A DNA stretch of 13,054 bases from Candidatus Hydrogenedentota bacterium (GCA_030430835.1 JAUIKJ010000032.1:1-13054); one strand, 5' to 3'. Counted from the first letter of the stretch, positions 5,445 through 12,986 are shown. Notes: a model not told the origin generated them from the sequence alone. Numbers and translations: made by a program.

Positions 5445-7136
5445 CTAGTCCGTGGCAGCCGAAGTTTGTACTGCGTTCCTGGCCCCCAGCGCACCCGCGA
5501 CAAAGTCGTGGAGGGCCAGGGCAAATACCCGTGCTTTCACCCGGTTGCCCTCGTCATTGATGTGGCACCAGTCGGTCATGAGTTCGTATTGCTCGAAGTT
5601 CTCGTCAAAGGGAATGTAGAGCAAGCGTTCACGCGCACAATATGCGCGAAGCACATCGTTGAGCACACGCGATGCACGGGCATGAAAGTCGGCGGCCCAG
5701 CCGGATCGAAACTCGATGTAGTCGCTGACCTCTCTGGAAACGCGCTCCTCGTTCGGCGTCGCGATACTCGCCAGTGCAAAGCGGATCCCCTGCGCGGCGA
5801 AGATACGGCGCAAGGACTCGACATTGTTGATTGTCAGCTGCTGGAACTGGTCACGATAGTAGTCCGCGACCGATGCATCAAAGAACCATGCGTTGCGGCG
5901 GGCGACGCAACGCGATAGCTCCTTGAACACGGAGGGTGGCCCTTCGGCCGACACGGGAAAGGCGACGGGCTTCTCTATGTCGTGGATCAGATCGTTCACC
6001 CCGAGATAGCCGATAACCAGGTCCGGCTGCATCTCGAGGAAGTTTGGCAGGTGCAGCAGTTGACTACGGGTACGCAGCCCCTGGACCCCGGCGTTGATCA
6101 CTTCAATTGGGTGGCCAGGAAAGGCCGCGCGCAACTCCTGTTCGAGGAAGGCGGGGTAACTGGTGTTGTCCCAGTCGCCATCGTAGGTGGTGGAACCGCC
6201 GATGCAGACGATGCGAAAGACCCCAGAAGGCTTGGGGACAACAGGATCCGCACCACGGTAGCCGAAGCGGTTGGTCACGAGCGCATCACTGAAATGCCGA
6301 TTGGGCTTGTATTGGAAGTCGTGAATGATCCACCGCTCGTCGAGATCGAAGTCCTGCCAGGTGCGCTGCACGCGAAACTGGGTGCCCAGGTGATACCAGC
6401 GCCCCAGATCCAGCGCGACGAAGACGTCCTCACCGGATTCGCTCGCGACGACGTAGGCGTCAAAAGCGAATTCTGGGTACTCCGCCGGATTGGATTCAAA
6501 GCGCTGCACCTGCACCTGCCCCGTATCTCGTGCCGCCTGCACCTGATCCGCGACGGAGCACGGCACGGTGACCAAGTCATATTCCCGGTCGTGCCACGGC
6601 TTGTCCAGAAACTCGGCCAGGTCCCATCGGGCCGCCCAGGTGTATCCCGCGCCCGAATCCAATTGTGACCGGGAGGCGACGCCTCGGAGCATCAGGCTGC
6701 GCAGCTTGTCGTTGGCATGAATCGCGTTGACATGGCCGCTGGCGGTGCAATCGAGAATGGCCAGGCCATGCGCCATCGCGAGACGATAGCGCTCTTCCGG
6801 GGTCAGTGAAGGGAGCAAGGCAATTCGCGCCTGCCGCTGTGCCGGCGACTCCTCCGCCCGGGGGATTTCCCACGACGCGGCGCGGGGCGGATGGGGCGCG
6901 AATTCCGCCCAACTCAATGCGGGCGGTAGAACCGTCAACTCCGGATGGATCTTTGTCGCCAACGTGCGGTTCTTTTCGTACTTGGGTGCCGACTGAATCT
7001 CGGCGACCCGAGCACGCAGAAACATCTCCAGTGCCAGCGCCCCGATAAACACGACCGGGATCGCGCAGGCCAGCCAGAAGGCCGCCGTCAACATACGCCG
7101 GCCGCGGTTTCCCACGGTTGTCTTGTTCTCGCACAT
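5445..7136 (-). CDS. membrane-anchored SGNH/GDSL-type hydrolase with large N-terminal extension
   Basis: A 563-residue protein. A basic N-terminus (NRGRR, residues 10-14) precedes one hydrophobic segment (about 15-40), so most of the protein faces the periplasm or outside. The C-terminal SGNH domain starts near residue 305. Block I is VCIGGSTTYDGDW at 310-322 with nucleophile Ser315; block II is VINAGVQGLRTRSQL at 346-360; block III is LVIGYLGVNDLIHD at 373-386 with Asn381; block V is DWCHINDEGN at 522-531 with Asp522 and His525. All four catalytic positions are present, so it should hydrolyse an ester, for example an O-acetyl group on a sugar; the substrate is inferred only. Residues about 60-300 are not recognised; strings such as RWYHLGTQFRVQRTWQDFDL and TNRFGYRGADP lead into the hydrolase. 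The start at ATG 7136 is chosen over an upstream TTG at 7160. The gene diverges from the sulfatase. Confidence 0.85.
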   Translation of the reverse strand: MCENKTTVGNRGRRMLTAAFWLACAIPVVFIGALALEMFLRARVAEIQSAPKYEKNRTLATKIHPELTVLPPALSWAEFAPHPPRAASWEIPRAEESPAQRQARIALLPSLTPEERYRLAMAHGLAILDCTASGHVNAIHANDKLRSLMLRGVASRSQLDSGAGYTWAARWDLAEFLDKPWHDREYDLVTVPCSVADQVQAARDTGQVQVQRFESNPAEYPEFAFDAYVVASESGEDVFVALDLGRWYHLGTQFRVQRTWQDFDLDERWIIHDFQYKPNRHFSDALVTNRFGYRGADPVVPKPSGVFRIVCIGGSTTYDGDWDNTSYPAFLEQELRAAFPGHPIEVINAGVQGLRTRSQLLHLPNFLEMQPDLVIGYLGVNDLIHDIEKPVAFPVSAEGPPSVFKELSRCVARRNAWFFDASVADYYRDQFQQLTINNVESLRRIFAAQGIRFALASIATPNEERVSREVSDYIEFRSGWAADFHARASRVLNDVLRAYCARERLLYIPFDENFEQYELMTDWCHINDEGNRVKARVFALALHDFVAGALGARNAVQTSAATD

Positions 7137-7228
7137 GCCTACGAAGTGAATCCCGCCCAAGGTGAGACGGAAAGTCTACCGAATTCACCCGTTCGGGTTC
7201 GATTCCGTGGGCGGGGGCATCCGCCGAC

Positions 7229-7257
7229 TTGCGAGACGCCGTTGCCCGGGGTATGTT
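7229..7257 (+). promoter_or_regulatory. candidate sigma-70-type promoter of the sulfatase gene
   Basis: TTGCGA (7229-7234) and TATGTT (7252-7257) are separated by 17 bases, each matching the consensus at 4 of 6 positions. Transcription would begin near 7264, leaving a 25-base leader that contains the ribosome binding site. This argues against start codons upstream of 7264. Confidence 0.4.
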
Positions 7258-7273
7258 GTACCGGCATCGCGCG

Positions 7274-7279
7274 AAGGAG
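7274..7279 (+). promoter_or_regulatory. ribosome binding site choosing a GTG start
   Basis: AAGGAG lies 9 bases before GTG 7289. It selects this GTG over the in-frame ATG at 7253. Confidence 0.7.
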
Positions 7280-7288
7280 ACGGAAGCC

Positions 7289-8647
7289 GTGAAGTTTCGA
7301 TTTGCTATCCGGGTGGCGGTATGTGTCGTCGGCCTGATCATCGCTGGAAGATCGACCGCGGCGGAATCGCGCACGCCGAACATTGTTGTCATCCTCGCGG
7401 ATGATCTCGGCTACGGCGATCTCGGATGCTATGGGCATCCGGTCAATCGCACGCCCAACATTGATCAACTCGCACGCGAAGGAATGCGCTTCACCGACTT
7501 CCATGCGAACGGCCCCATGTGCTCCCCGACGCGCGCGGCGCTTCTGACTGGCTGTTATCAGAATCGCTTTGGGATTCCCTTCGAGAGCGCGTTGTCCGCA
7601 AAGTCGCCCGCGATAGGCCTGCCGCCGGCGCAGCCGACGCTGCCGAAGCTGCTGCGGGACGCGGGCTATGCAACGGCAATGTACGGCAAGTGGCACCTGG
7701 GCTATCGGGCTCCACACTTGCCAGGGAATTTCGGCTTTGAGGATTTCCGGGGGCTGCTCACCGGTGATGGCGATTACATTTCGCACATCGACCGTTCGGG
7801 CAACGAAGACTGGTACCACAACGACACCATTACGATGGAGCGCGGCTACACCACCGAGGTGATCACGCAGCACAGTGTGGCATTCATGGAACGGCACCGC
7901 GATCGTCCTTTCTTCCTGTATGTCGCCCACCTTGCAATCCACTTTCCCTGGCAGGCACCGGGGGAGGCGGCGCACCGCAGGGCGGGAACGGATTACTGGA
8001 ATCTCAAGAAGCTCGGCCCGCATCCCGAGGGTGCGGTCAAGCCGGTGGTTCAGGCCATGGTCGAATCGCTCGATGAGAGCGTCGGTCAGATCATGCGGGC
8101 GATTCGCCGTCTCGGTCTGGCGAAGGACACGCTGGTGTTCTTTCTCTCCGACAACGGCGGGTATCTGAGCTACGACGGACAATTTCAGGGCGAGATTTCC
8201 AGCAACGGGCCATACCGGGGCGAAAAAACCGAGGTATGGGAAGGCGGCCACCGCGTGCCCGCGATTGCATGGTGGCCGGACCGCATACCCGCAGGGAAAA
8301 CCGTAGACACCCCGGCGATGACTATGGACCTGCTTCCGACCCTTCTGCCACTCGCCGACGCCGCCGTCCCGGCCGCGGTCGACGGAGTCGAACTCTCCCC
8401 CACGCTCTTCCGAGATGCGCCGCTCCCCGAGCGCGACCTGTTCTGGCGGATGGACGACGAGAAGGCCGTTCGGCGGGGTTCCTGGAAACTGGTGGTTCGC
8501 CGCGATATCGCGGAACTCTACGATCTTGCCGCTGATATTGGAGAGACGCAGGATGTCGCTGCGGCGCATCCGGAGACGACCGCCGCGTTGTCTGCCGCGC
8601 TGCATGAATGGGAGCGCGACGTCGACGCATCCTGGCAGACGCGCTAG
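7289..8647 (+). CDS. FGly-dependent sulfatase (arylsulfatase A/GALNS-like), secreted
   Basis: A 452-residue sulfatase beginning at a GTG codon. Residues 1-25 form a signal peptide (basic KFRFAIR, then AVCVVGLIIAG). The type S1 hallmarks are NIVVILADDLGYGDLGCYG at 31-49 (metal ligands Asp38 and Asp39), the activation motif CSPTRAALLTG at 78-88 with Cys78 to be converted to formylglycine and Arg82, MYGKWHLG at 131-138 (Lys134, His136), AHLAIHFPW at 213-221, and FLSDNGGY at 285-292 (metal ligands Asp288 and Asn289). A C-terminal subdomain has RGSWKLVVRR and ELYDLAAD. It should release sulfate from a sulfated sugar or aromatic ester outside the cytoplasm. Closest impression is the arylsulfatase A/N-acetylgalactosamine-6-sulfatase group; the substrate is not readable. 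No maturase gene is in the window, so activation must come from elsewhere. Its stop codon overlaps that of the convergent sulfatase-like gene. Confidence 0.95.
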   Translation: MKFRFAIRVAVCVVGLIIAGRSTAAESRTPNIVVILADDLGYGDLGCYGHPVNRTPNIDQLAREGMRFTDFHANGPMCSPTRAALLTGCYQNRFGIPFESALSAKSPAIGLPPAQPTLPKLLRDAGYATAMYGKWHLGYRAPHLPGNFGFEDFRGLLTGDGDYISHIDRSGNEDWYHNDTITMERGYTTEVITQHSVAFMERHRDRPFFLYVAHLAIHFPWQAPGEAAHRRAGTDYWNLKKLGPHPEGAVKPVVQAMVESLDESVGQIMRAIRRLGLAKDTLVFFLSDNGGYLSYDGQFQGEISSNGPYRGEKTEVWEGGHRVPAIAWWPDRIPAGKTVDTPAMTMDLLPTLLPLADAAVPAAVDGVELSPTLFRDAPLPERDLFWRMDDEKAVRRGSWKLVVRRDIAELYDLAADIGETQDVAAAHPETTAALSAALHEWERDVDASWQTR

Positions 8648-9981
8648 AGGTATCCCAGGGCGTCGAGCACGTCGCGCTGCTTTCCCGTCAAGGGTGCCGC
8701 GGCGGCGTCCCCCTCCGCAATGGGATGGGCGGCGAAGGCGTCGGCGTGCGCCTTGAGCGCCTCGCCGTCCTCCGGTGGCGTTCGCCGTGGGTCACGTTCC
8801 CTTTCGTCCTGGATGATGTCGTACCAGCTTCCTTCCCCCCGGGTCGCATCGAAGATGTACTTCAGCCATTGCGTCTGCGCCATGTAATAGCGCTTCTCGC
8901 CGAAGTAAAGGCGCGACACGGCGGGCTGGGGCGGGAAGCTGCCTTCCAGGGTGATGAGCGGCATCAGGGAGCGCCCCTCCATGCCCGCGGGGATCGCCAG
9001 GCCGAGGGCGTCGAGGATGGTCGGGGCCACATCGGCCATCTGTACCGTGTACCGGATGTCCTGATCGCTGCGCCGGTTTCCCGGCAGTTTCACGATGAAG
9101 GGCACGCCCATCTCGGCGAAGTGCAACGACGCGGCATGGGCGAGTTCCCCGTGCTCCATGAACTGCTCGCCGTGGTCCGAAAGGAGGACGATGAGGGCGT
9201 TGTCGTAGCGCCCCGTCCGCTTGAGCGCGTCGATGACCCGGGCAAACTGATCGTCCGAGAAACGAATCTCGGCGTCGTAGAGCGCCATGTCTTTCATGAT
9301 GTTGACCTGGGAACGGGTGCCCACGAATCGTTCCGGCATGAAGCGATCGCGGTACGCTTCCGGCGGCGCATAGTCCCGGTGCGGTGCCATGGTGTGCAGA
9401 TAAATGAACTGCGGACGATCCGCGGCCTCGGCGATGCGTGCGATGGCCGTATCTACCGCCTCCACATCGGCCTCCCAACCCACCGGCTGATACTTCTGCC
9501 ACAGGTCCGCGTGGTATTGAAAATCCTTGCCAAAGCCGAAGAGACTGCCCACGGCCGGGTTGGTCACAATCGAGGCGGTGTCCCAGCCGGCCGCTTCGAG
9601 GGCGCGGGCGAGGGAGGGCAGGCCTTCGCGCAAATGATCCTCGGCGCGTATGGCGCGATGCGTGTAGTCCAGGGTACCCGTGAGCATCGATGCCACGGAG
9701 GGGCGGGTCCACGAAGACATGGGGATCATGTCCGAGAATATCGAGGCCTGCTCGGCGAATGCATCGATCGCCGGTGACGTCTCGAGGGGATAGTGGTAAC
9801 AGCCGAGGTGGTCCTTGCGCAGCGTGTCGATCAGGTAGATGAGCACATCGGGTTGATCGGGCACGGGGCCGCGGCGCAGCAGCGGTCCGGCGTCCTGCGT
9901 ATCAACGTGGGGTTTCGGCGCGCCACACGCCGCAAGAATGAGCAGAAGGATTGGGGCAAAGCGCCGGGTTGGAAAATGCAT
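8644..9981 (-). CDS. sulfatase-like hydrolase lipoprotein with Thr at the nucleophile position
   Basis: A 445-residue protein of the alkaline phosphatase/sulfatase superfamily. The N-terminus MHFPTRRFAPILLLILAAC carries a lipobox (LAAC, Cys19), so it is probably lipid-anchored. Superfamily marks are PDVLIYLIDTLRKDHLGCY at 44-62 (metal ligand Asp52), SSWTRPSVASMLTG at 89-102, FIYLHTMAPH at 192-201, and IVLLSDHGEQFMEHGEL at 264-280 (Asp269, His270). Aligned by the LTG end of the active-site helix, Thr92 takes the place of the Cys that classical sulfatases convert to formylglycine, giving TxPSV instead of CxPxR. Formylglycine chemistry is therefore unlikely; phosphate-ester or phospho-group transfer chemistry with Thr, as in LtaS/EptA-type enzymes, is a possibility, but this subfamily is often simply annotated as sulfatase. 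No ribosome binding site is evident. The downstream half is acidic and ends VLDALGYL. Confidence 0.9.
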   Translation of the reverse strand: MHFPTRRFAPILLLILAACGAPKPHVDTQDAGPLLRRGPVPDQPDVLIYLIDTLRKDHLGCYHYPLETSPAIDAFAEQASIFSDMIPMSSWTRPSVASMLTGTLDYTHRAIRAEDHLREGLPSLARALEAAGWDTASIVTNPAVGSLFGFGKDFQYHADLWQKYQPVGWEADVEAVDTAIARIAEAADRPQFIYLHTMAPHRDYAPPEAYRDRFMPERFVGTRSQVNIMKDMALYDAEIRFSDDQFARVIDALKRTGRYDNALIVLLSDHGEQFMEHGELAHAASLHFAEMGVPFIVKLPGNRRSDQDIRYTVQMADVAPTILDALGLAIPAGMEGRSLMPLITLEGSFPPQPAVSRLYFGEKRYYMAQTQWLKYIFDATRGEGSWYDIIQDERERDPRRTPPEDGEALKAHADAFAAHPIAEGDAAAAPLTGKQRDVLDALGYL

Positions 9982-10029
9982 GGCGGGATGCTAGCAGAGC
10001 AATCTCCAGGCATCAACGCGGCCGTGGCC

Positions 10030-10049
10030 GCCCTGGGCCAAACCAGGGC
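10030..10049. promoter_or_regulatory. perfect 7-bp inverted repeat in a divergent spacer
   Basis: GCCCTGG (10030-10036) and CCAGGGC (10043-10049) pair perfectly around GCCAAA. It lies about 50 bases upstream of the sulfatase-like start and about 180 upstream of the capsule gene. There is no T run, so a protein-binding site or an RNA leader hairpin on the minus strand is likelier than a terminator. Chance occurrence in GC-rich DNA is quite possible. Confidence 0.25.
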
Positions 10050-10111
10050 CCACCCGCGACGTAAGTCATGAACTTGTAATAGCTTCCAACGCTGCACCGC
10101 TACCGGGTGGT

Positions 10112-10141
10112 TTGCGCGGAACGCCACCGCGTCCATATACT
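10112..10141 (+). promoter_or_regulatory. candidate sigma-70-type promoter of the capsule-synthesis-like gene
   Basis: TATACT at 10136-10141 matches the -10 consensus at 5 of 6 positions, with TTGCGC (10112-10117) 18 bases upstream as a partial -35. The RNA would start near 10148 and carry a leader of roughly 80 bases, which agrees with the start chosen at 10227 and not with a start at 10107. Confidence 0.38.
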
Positions 10142-10226
10142 GCCGGTACCGATTTCGTGCCCGCCGCGCAGCGATGCGACCGGCCGGCCGAATGCGATCT
10201 GTCCCGGAAGCAGCAACCGAGATTCC

Positions 10227-11744
10227 ATGGAAATTACCAGCCTATCCGATACGGCGCCACGCGTGCTCGCCCATGTCCGGGGCCGCCTCGATCGGGATCA
10301 GGCCGCGTTCTGGGTGCAGCTGCGGCACGCCCTGCGTGCGCGGGGCCTTGAACTGATGCTGACGGCGCACTGCTGGCCCGATGCAGGGGTAGACGTACCG
10401 GTATTGCGCGCGCCCAATGGCTTCTCCGAGGCCCCCGTGTGGGCGCCGGATCGCGGCTGGCACGCGTGGCGCGCACCGGCGCCGCAGCTCCCCCCCGCCC
10501 CCTACCTTGCACGCGAAGCGCTGTGGAATGGTCCGGCGGACGATAGGCCGACGCGCGCAGGGCGCGAAACGGCCGCCGCCTTCTTCGAGCAGTTCTACGG
10601 CGCGGCGCTGCGCGAGGCGCGGCCCGTGATGACCCTGATCTGGAACGGGCACCATCCGCAGGAATTGATCCTCCGGGACTTGTGCCGTGCCGCGGGGTGT
10701 CCCGTGCACTACATCGAACGCGCGCCCCTGCACGGTGCGATTCAGGTGGACGCCGAAGGGGTGCTCGCGGACACGGGGATCGCGCGGTCAACCGAATGGC
10801 GCTGGACCACCGTTGAAGAACAGGCACGCGGGCTTGCCGTGGCCGCGCGCGCGACGGCAGCGTGTCTCGCAGCGGGGCGTACGTGGTGGGATCAGCCGGA
10901 GTCCCAGGATGCGGCGCGCCTTCGGCAGCGCCTGGGGATTCGCCCCGGCCAGCAGGTGCTGCTCTTCGCGGGACAGGTGGACCGCGACGCGCAGAACCTG
11001 TTGTTTGCGCCGCACTTCGGCGGTTGCCGCGAGGCCTTGGCCTGGTTCTGCGCGCAACTCCCAAAGGATGGCAGCGTGTTTTTGTTGGGTAAGCACCACC
11101 CGATGAGTCCCGATTCCCCGGCCCGCTATGCCGAGGTCGTGGGATCGCTTGGGAAATGGACCTGCGAGGTGGCGCTGGACGATGCGCTGGCGGTCGCGGA
11201 TCGGGTGGCGGCCGTGAACAGCACGGTGCTCTTCGAGGCGCTGATGCGCGGGAAACCCGTGTACATGCTGGGCGACAGCCTGTTGTCCCACAAGGGCATT
11301 GCCTACGAATTTACCGGTCCGGGGGACGATGCCCATACCCTGCGCGCGTGGTTGGCGGCGGAGGATCTTGATGGGCGCCTGGGGCGCTGGAAGGATTATT
11401 GGGCCTGGCTCATCACGCATGCTTTCTATCGCGTGTTGCCGGAGACCACCCCCTCGGGCCAGCGCGGTGCGGAGGAACTGGCCGACTATGTCCAGGCCCA
11501 TGCTGTTGCACCGGAGCAAACGCACTATGCCGCGCTTCCGTCCGTGCCGCCGTTTCTTGATACCATTGCGCTGTGGCTTGACGCCGAGGCGCGAGGCCAG
11601 CGGCACACGGGCTTCAAGGAAGCACTTCGCGGACTGAACATTGCCGCGGAGGCCACACTGGGCCGGCGCATGCCGGGTGTTTATAATGCCCTGCTCCGGT
11701 TCGCGAACACGCTGTACAACCGGAGCACGGCGCAGAAACCGTAG
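10227..11744 (+). CDS. capsule polysaccharide biosynthesis (Capsule_synth, KpsC/KpsS-like) protein
   Basis: A 505-residue protein with the conserved order of the Capsule_synth family (PF05159 type). It opens with a GT-B-like first strand, PRVLAHVRGRLDRDQAAFWV (11-30). It then has VMTLIWNGHHPQELILRDLC at 134-153, followed by VHYIERAPLHGAIQVDAEGV at 160-179, where the acidic Glu and the aromatic Tyr match the family's xYxExG element. Later come LLFAGQVDRDAQ (245-256), VFLLGKHHP (284-292), ADRVAAVNSTVLFEALMRGKPVYMLG (324-349) and the family-typical KGIAYEF. Known members KpsC and KpsS are cytoplasmic Kdo transferases that build the linker of lipid-anchored capsule; this homologue may transfer another sugar. 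No signal peptide or membrane span is seen. Residues about 380-505 extend past the conserved core. The ribosome binding site is weak (CGAG, 6 bases upstream). A two-domain lipoprotein follows after 29 bases, a likely operon. Confidence 0.82.
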   Translation: MEITSLSDTAPRVLAHVRGRLDRDQAAFWVQLRHALRARGLELMLTAHCWPDAGVDVPVLRAPNGFSEAPVWAPDRGWHAWRAPAPQLPPAPYLAREALWNGPADDRPTRAGRETAAAFFEQFYGAALREARPVMTLIWNGHHPQELILRDLCRAAGCPVHYIERAPLHGAIQVDAEGVLADTGIARSTEWRWTTVEEQARGLAVAARATAACLAAGRTWWDQPESQDAARLRQRLGIRPGQQVLLFAGQVDRDAQNLLFAPHFGGCREALAWFCAQLPKDGSVFLLGKHHPMSPDSPARYAEVVGSLGKWTCEVALDDALAVADRVAAVNSTVLFEALMRGKPVYMLGDSLLSHKGIAYEFTGPGDDAHTLRAWLAAEDLDGRLGRWKDYWAWLITHAFYRVLPETTPSGQRGAEELADYVQAHAVAPEQTHYAALPSVPPFLDTIALWLDAEARGQRHTGFKEALRGLNIAAEATLGRRMPGVYNALLRFANTLYNRSTAQKP

Positions 11745-11773
11745 AACGAGACCGCAGGAACCGAAGTAGCCGA

Positions 11774-12973
11774 ATGAATTTGAAACGGAAGAACGCAGAC
11801 CCGCACGGAGCCTGCGCACGCATTGGACACTGGATGGCCCCGCTACTCCTCGGGGTGTTGTGCGGTTGCGGGATGGGCGGCGACCAGGGTGCCAACGGCC
11901 TGCCCGCGCCCGGGCACATGGAACTGATCTCGGTCACGCCGATCAGTGAAGTCGCTGGCGCGTCCCTGATACCGCATGATGCCTTCGAGACGTGGTGGGC
12001 CGGCGCACCCGCGCCGGCGTCGGAAGTCGTACTCATCCCGCAATCGGGCTCAACGATTGAGCGGGACAGTAATGGTGCCGCGGATGGACTCATCGCGATT
12101 CGCCAGACCTGGACGGAGAAGGACAGCCGATGGGCGCCTCAACGCCTGTTCGGCGTGCGGCTGGAAAATCTGACCCCCATGCAGGAATACACTTTCTCCG
12201 CCGCGTTCCGGGCGGCCGATGGGATCTCGGCGACTATCGAGGTATACGCAGACAGCGAGCCCGGCGCCCCGCTGAACCACGTTGCATTGAACTGGGTAGA
12301 GGTTATGGGCGACGGCAACTGGCAGCGGGTGCAGGCGCGCTTCTCTCCTGGCGAGTTCGATTCGGTCCGAATTGTGACGGCGCACTACGACGCCATTCCG
12401 GCGGAAAGCACCGTAGAGGTATCCTGGGACGAGTGGAGGCTCAGTGAACAGGGACCTGCATCGTGGCCGGAGCCTGAAGCGGACGGCGAGAACCTGATTC
12501 TCAATGGTTCGTTCGAGACTTGGGTACCGGGCGAGCCCGCGCCGCGCGGCCCCTTTACGGCTCCCGGTGCCCGCTTCGGACACTCAAGCGTGGTTCCCTG
12601 GATGATTGCGCCCGTAGGCACGACCTGCGCGCAGCAACGCTGGACCGAAAGCGACCAGGAGGATCCTGTCGAGGGTCTCTTCGGCGTGGAGGCCGAAGTG
12701 GCGAGCGGCACCGACTACGAGTTTCGTTGTGTCGCGCATACCGGCGGCAAGTACCGGTGCGTGGTCGAGGTTCATGCCAAGGATGGCGCCTCTTGGAAAT
12801 TGTTGGGCAGCGCCGAACTGGGAGCAGACAAGGCCTGGCAGCATGGCGTGGTCACCTTTAATTCCGGCGACAGCAGCTCGGTGCGGATCGTAACACGAAG
12901 CTTGGAGAGCGACGCCGGCTATCCCAGCGAAGTCGCTTTTGACGCCTGGAAGCTCCAGGCGGTGGCGGAGTAG
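11774..12973 (+). CDS. lipoprotein with two tandem carbohydrate-binding-like beta-sandwich domains
   Basis: A 399-residue exported protein. The hydrophobic stretch MAPLLLGVLCGCG (21-33) ends in a lipobox-like LCGC, so Cys32 is the likely lipidated residue, although Cys at the -2 place is unusual. Two domains repeat the same order: domain 1 (about 65-224) and domain 2 (about 239-395). Each begins with FETW..G.PAP (71-81 and 247-257), and has a TWTE or RWTE string before LFGV (113-127, 289-304), a W...V..F.SG/PG..DSVRIVT or SSVRIVT strand (183-202, 355-374) and a closing D.W.L (219-223, 390-394). The architecture resembles CBM4/9/22-type modules. No catalytic motif is seen, so binding of extracellular polysaccharide at the cell surface is the best guess. 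It follows the capsule gene by 29 bases. An alternative start at 11834 would shorten the leader by 20 residues. The ribosome binding site is weak. Confidence 0.75.
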   Translation: MNLKRKNADPHGACARIGHWMAPLLLGVLCGCGMGGDQGANGLPAPGHMELISVTPISEVAGASLIPHDAFETWWAGAPAPASEVVLIPQSGSTIERDSNGAADGLIAIRQTWTEKDSRWAPQRLFGVRLENLTPMQEYTFSAAFRAADGISATIEVYADSEPGAPLNHVALNWVEVMGDGNWQRVQARFSPGEFDSVRIVTAHYDAIPAESTVEVSWDEWRLSEQGPASWPEPEADGENLILNGSFETWVPGEPAPRGPFTAPGARFGHSSVVPWMIAPVGTTCAQQRWTESDQEDPVEGLFGVEAEVASGTDYEFRCVAHTGGKYRCVVEVHAKDGASWKLLGSAELGADKAWQHGVVTFNSGDSSSVRIVTRSLESDAGYPSEVAFDAWKLQAVAE

Positions 12974-12986
12974 TCAAGCCCCGGCC

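Noticed and set aside
4860..5918. Plus-strand open frame across the beta-sandwich and SGNH genes
   Set aside because: It spans two real minus-strand genes and the gap between them, which a real gene would hardly do, and it has no recognisable domain.
7196..7206. GGTTCGATTCC, which looks like a tRNA T-loop
   Set aside because: The flanking bases give only two pairs of the five-pair T stem, and no acceptor or anticodon arm can be drawn around it.
7139..8605. Long minus-strand open frame opposite the sulfatase
   Set aside because: It mirrors the whole sulfatase coding region, is rich in Arg/His/Pro low-complexity strings and shows no domain. This is typical of antisense frames in GC-rich DNA.
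8608..9777. Long plus-strand open frame opposite the sulfatase-like lipoprotein gene
   Set aside because: The opposite strand encodes a recognisable superfamily protein across the same bases. This frame has no motif, signal or ribosome binding site.
10234..11064. Arg-rich minus-strand frame opposite the capsule gene
   Set aside because: Composition is almost entirely Arg, Ala, Pro and Gly, as expected of a GC-rich shadow frame.
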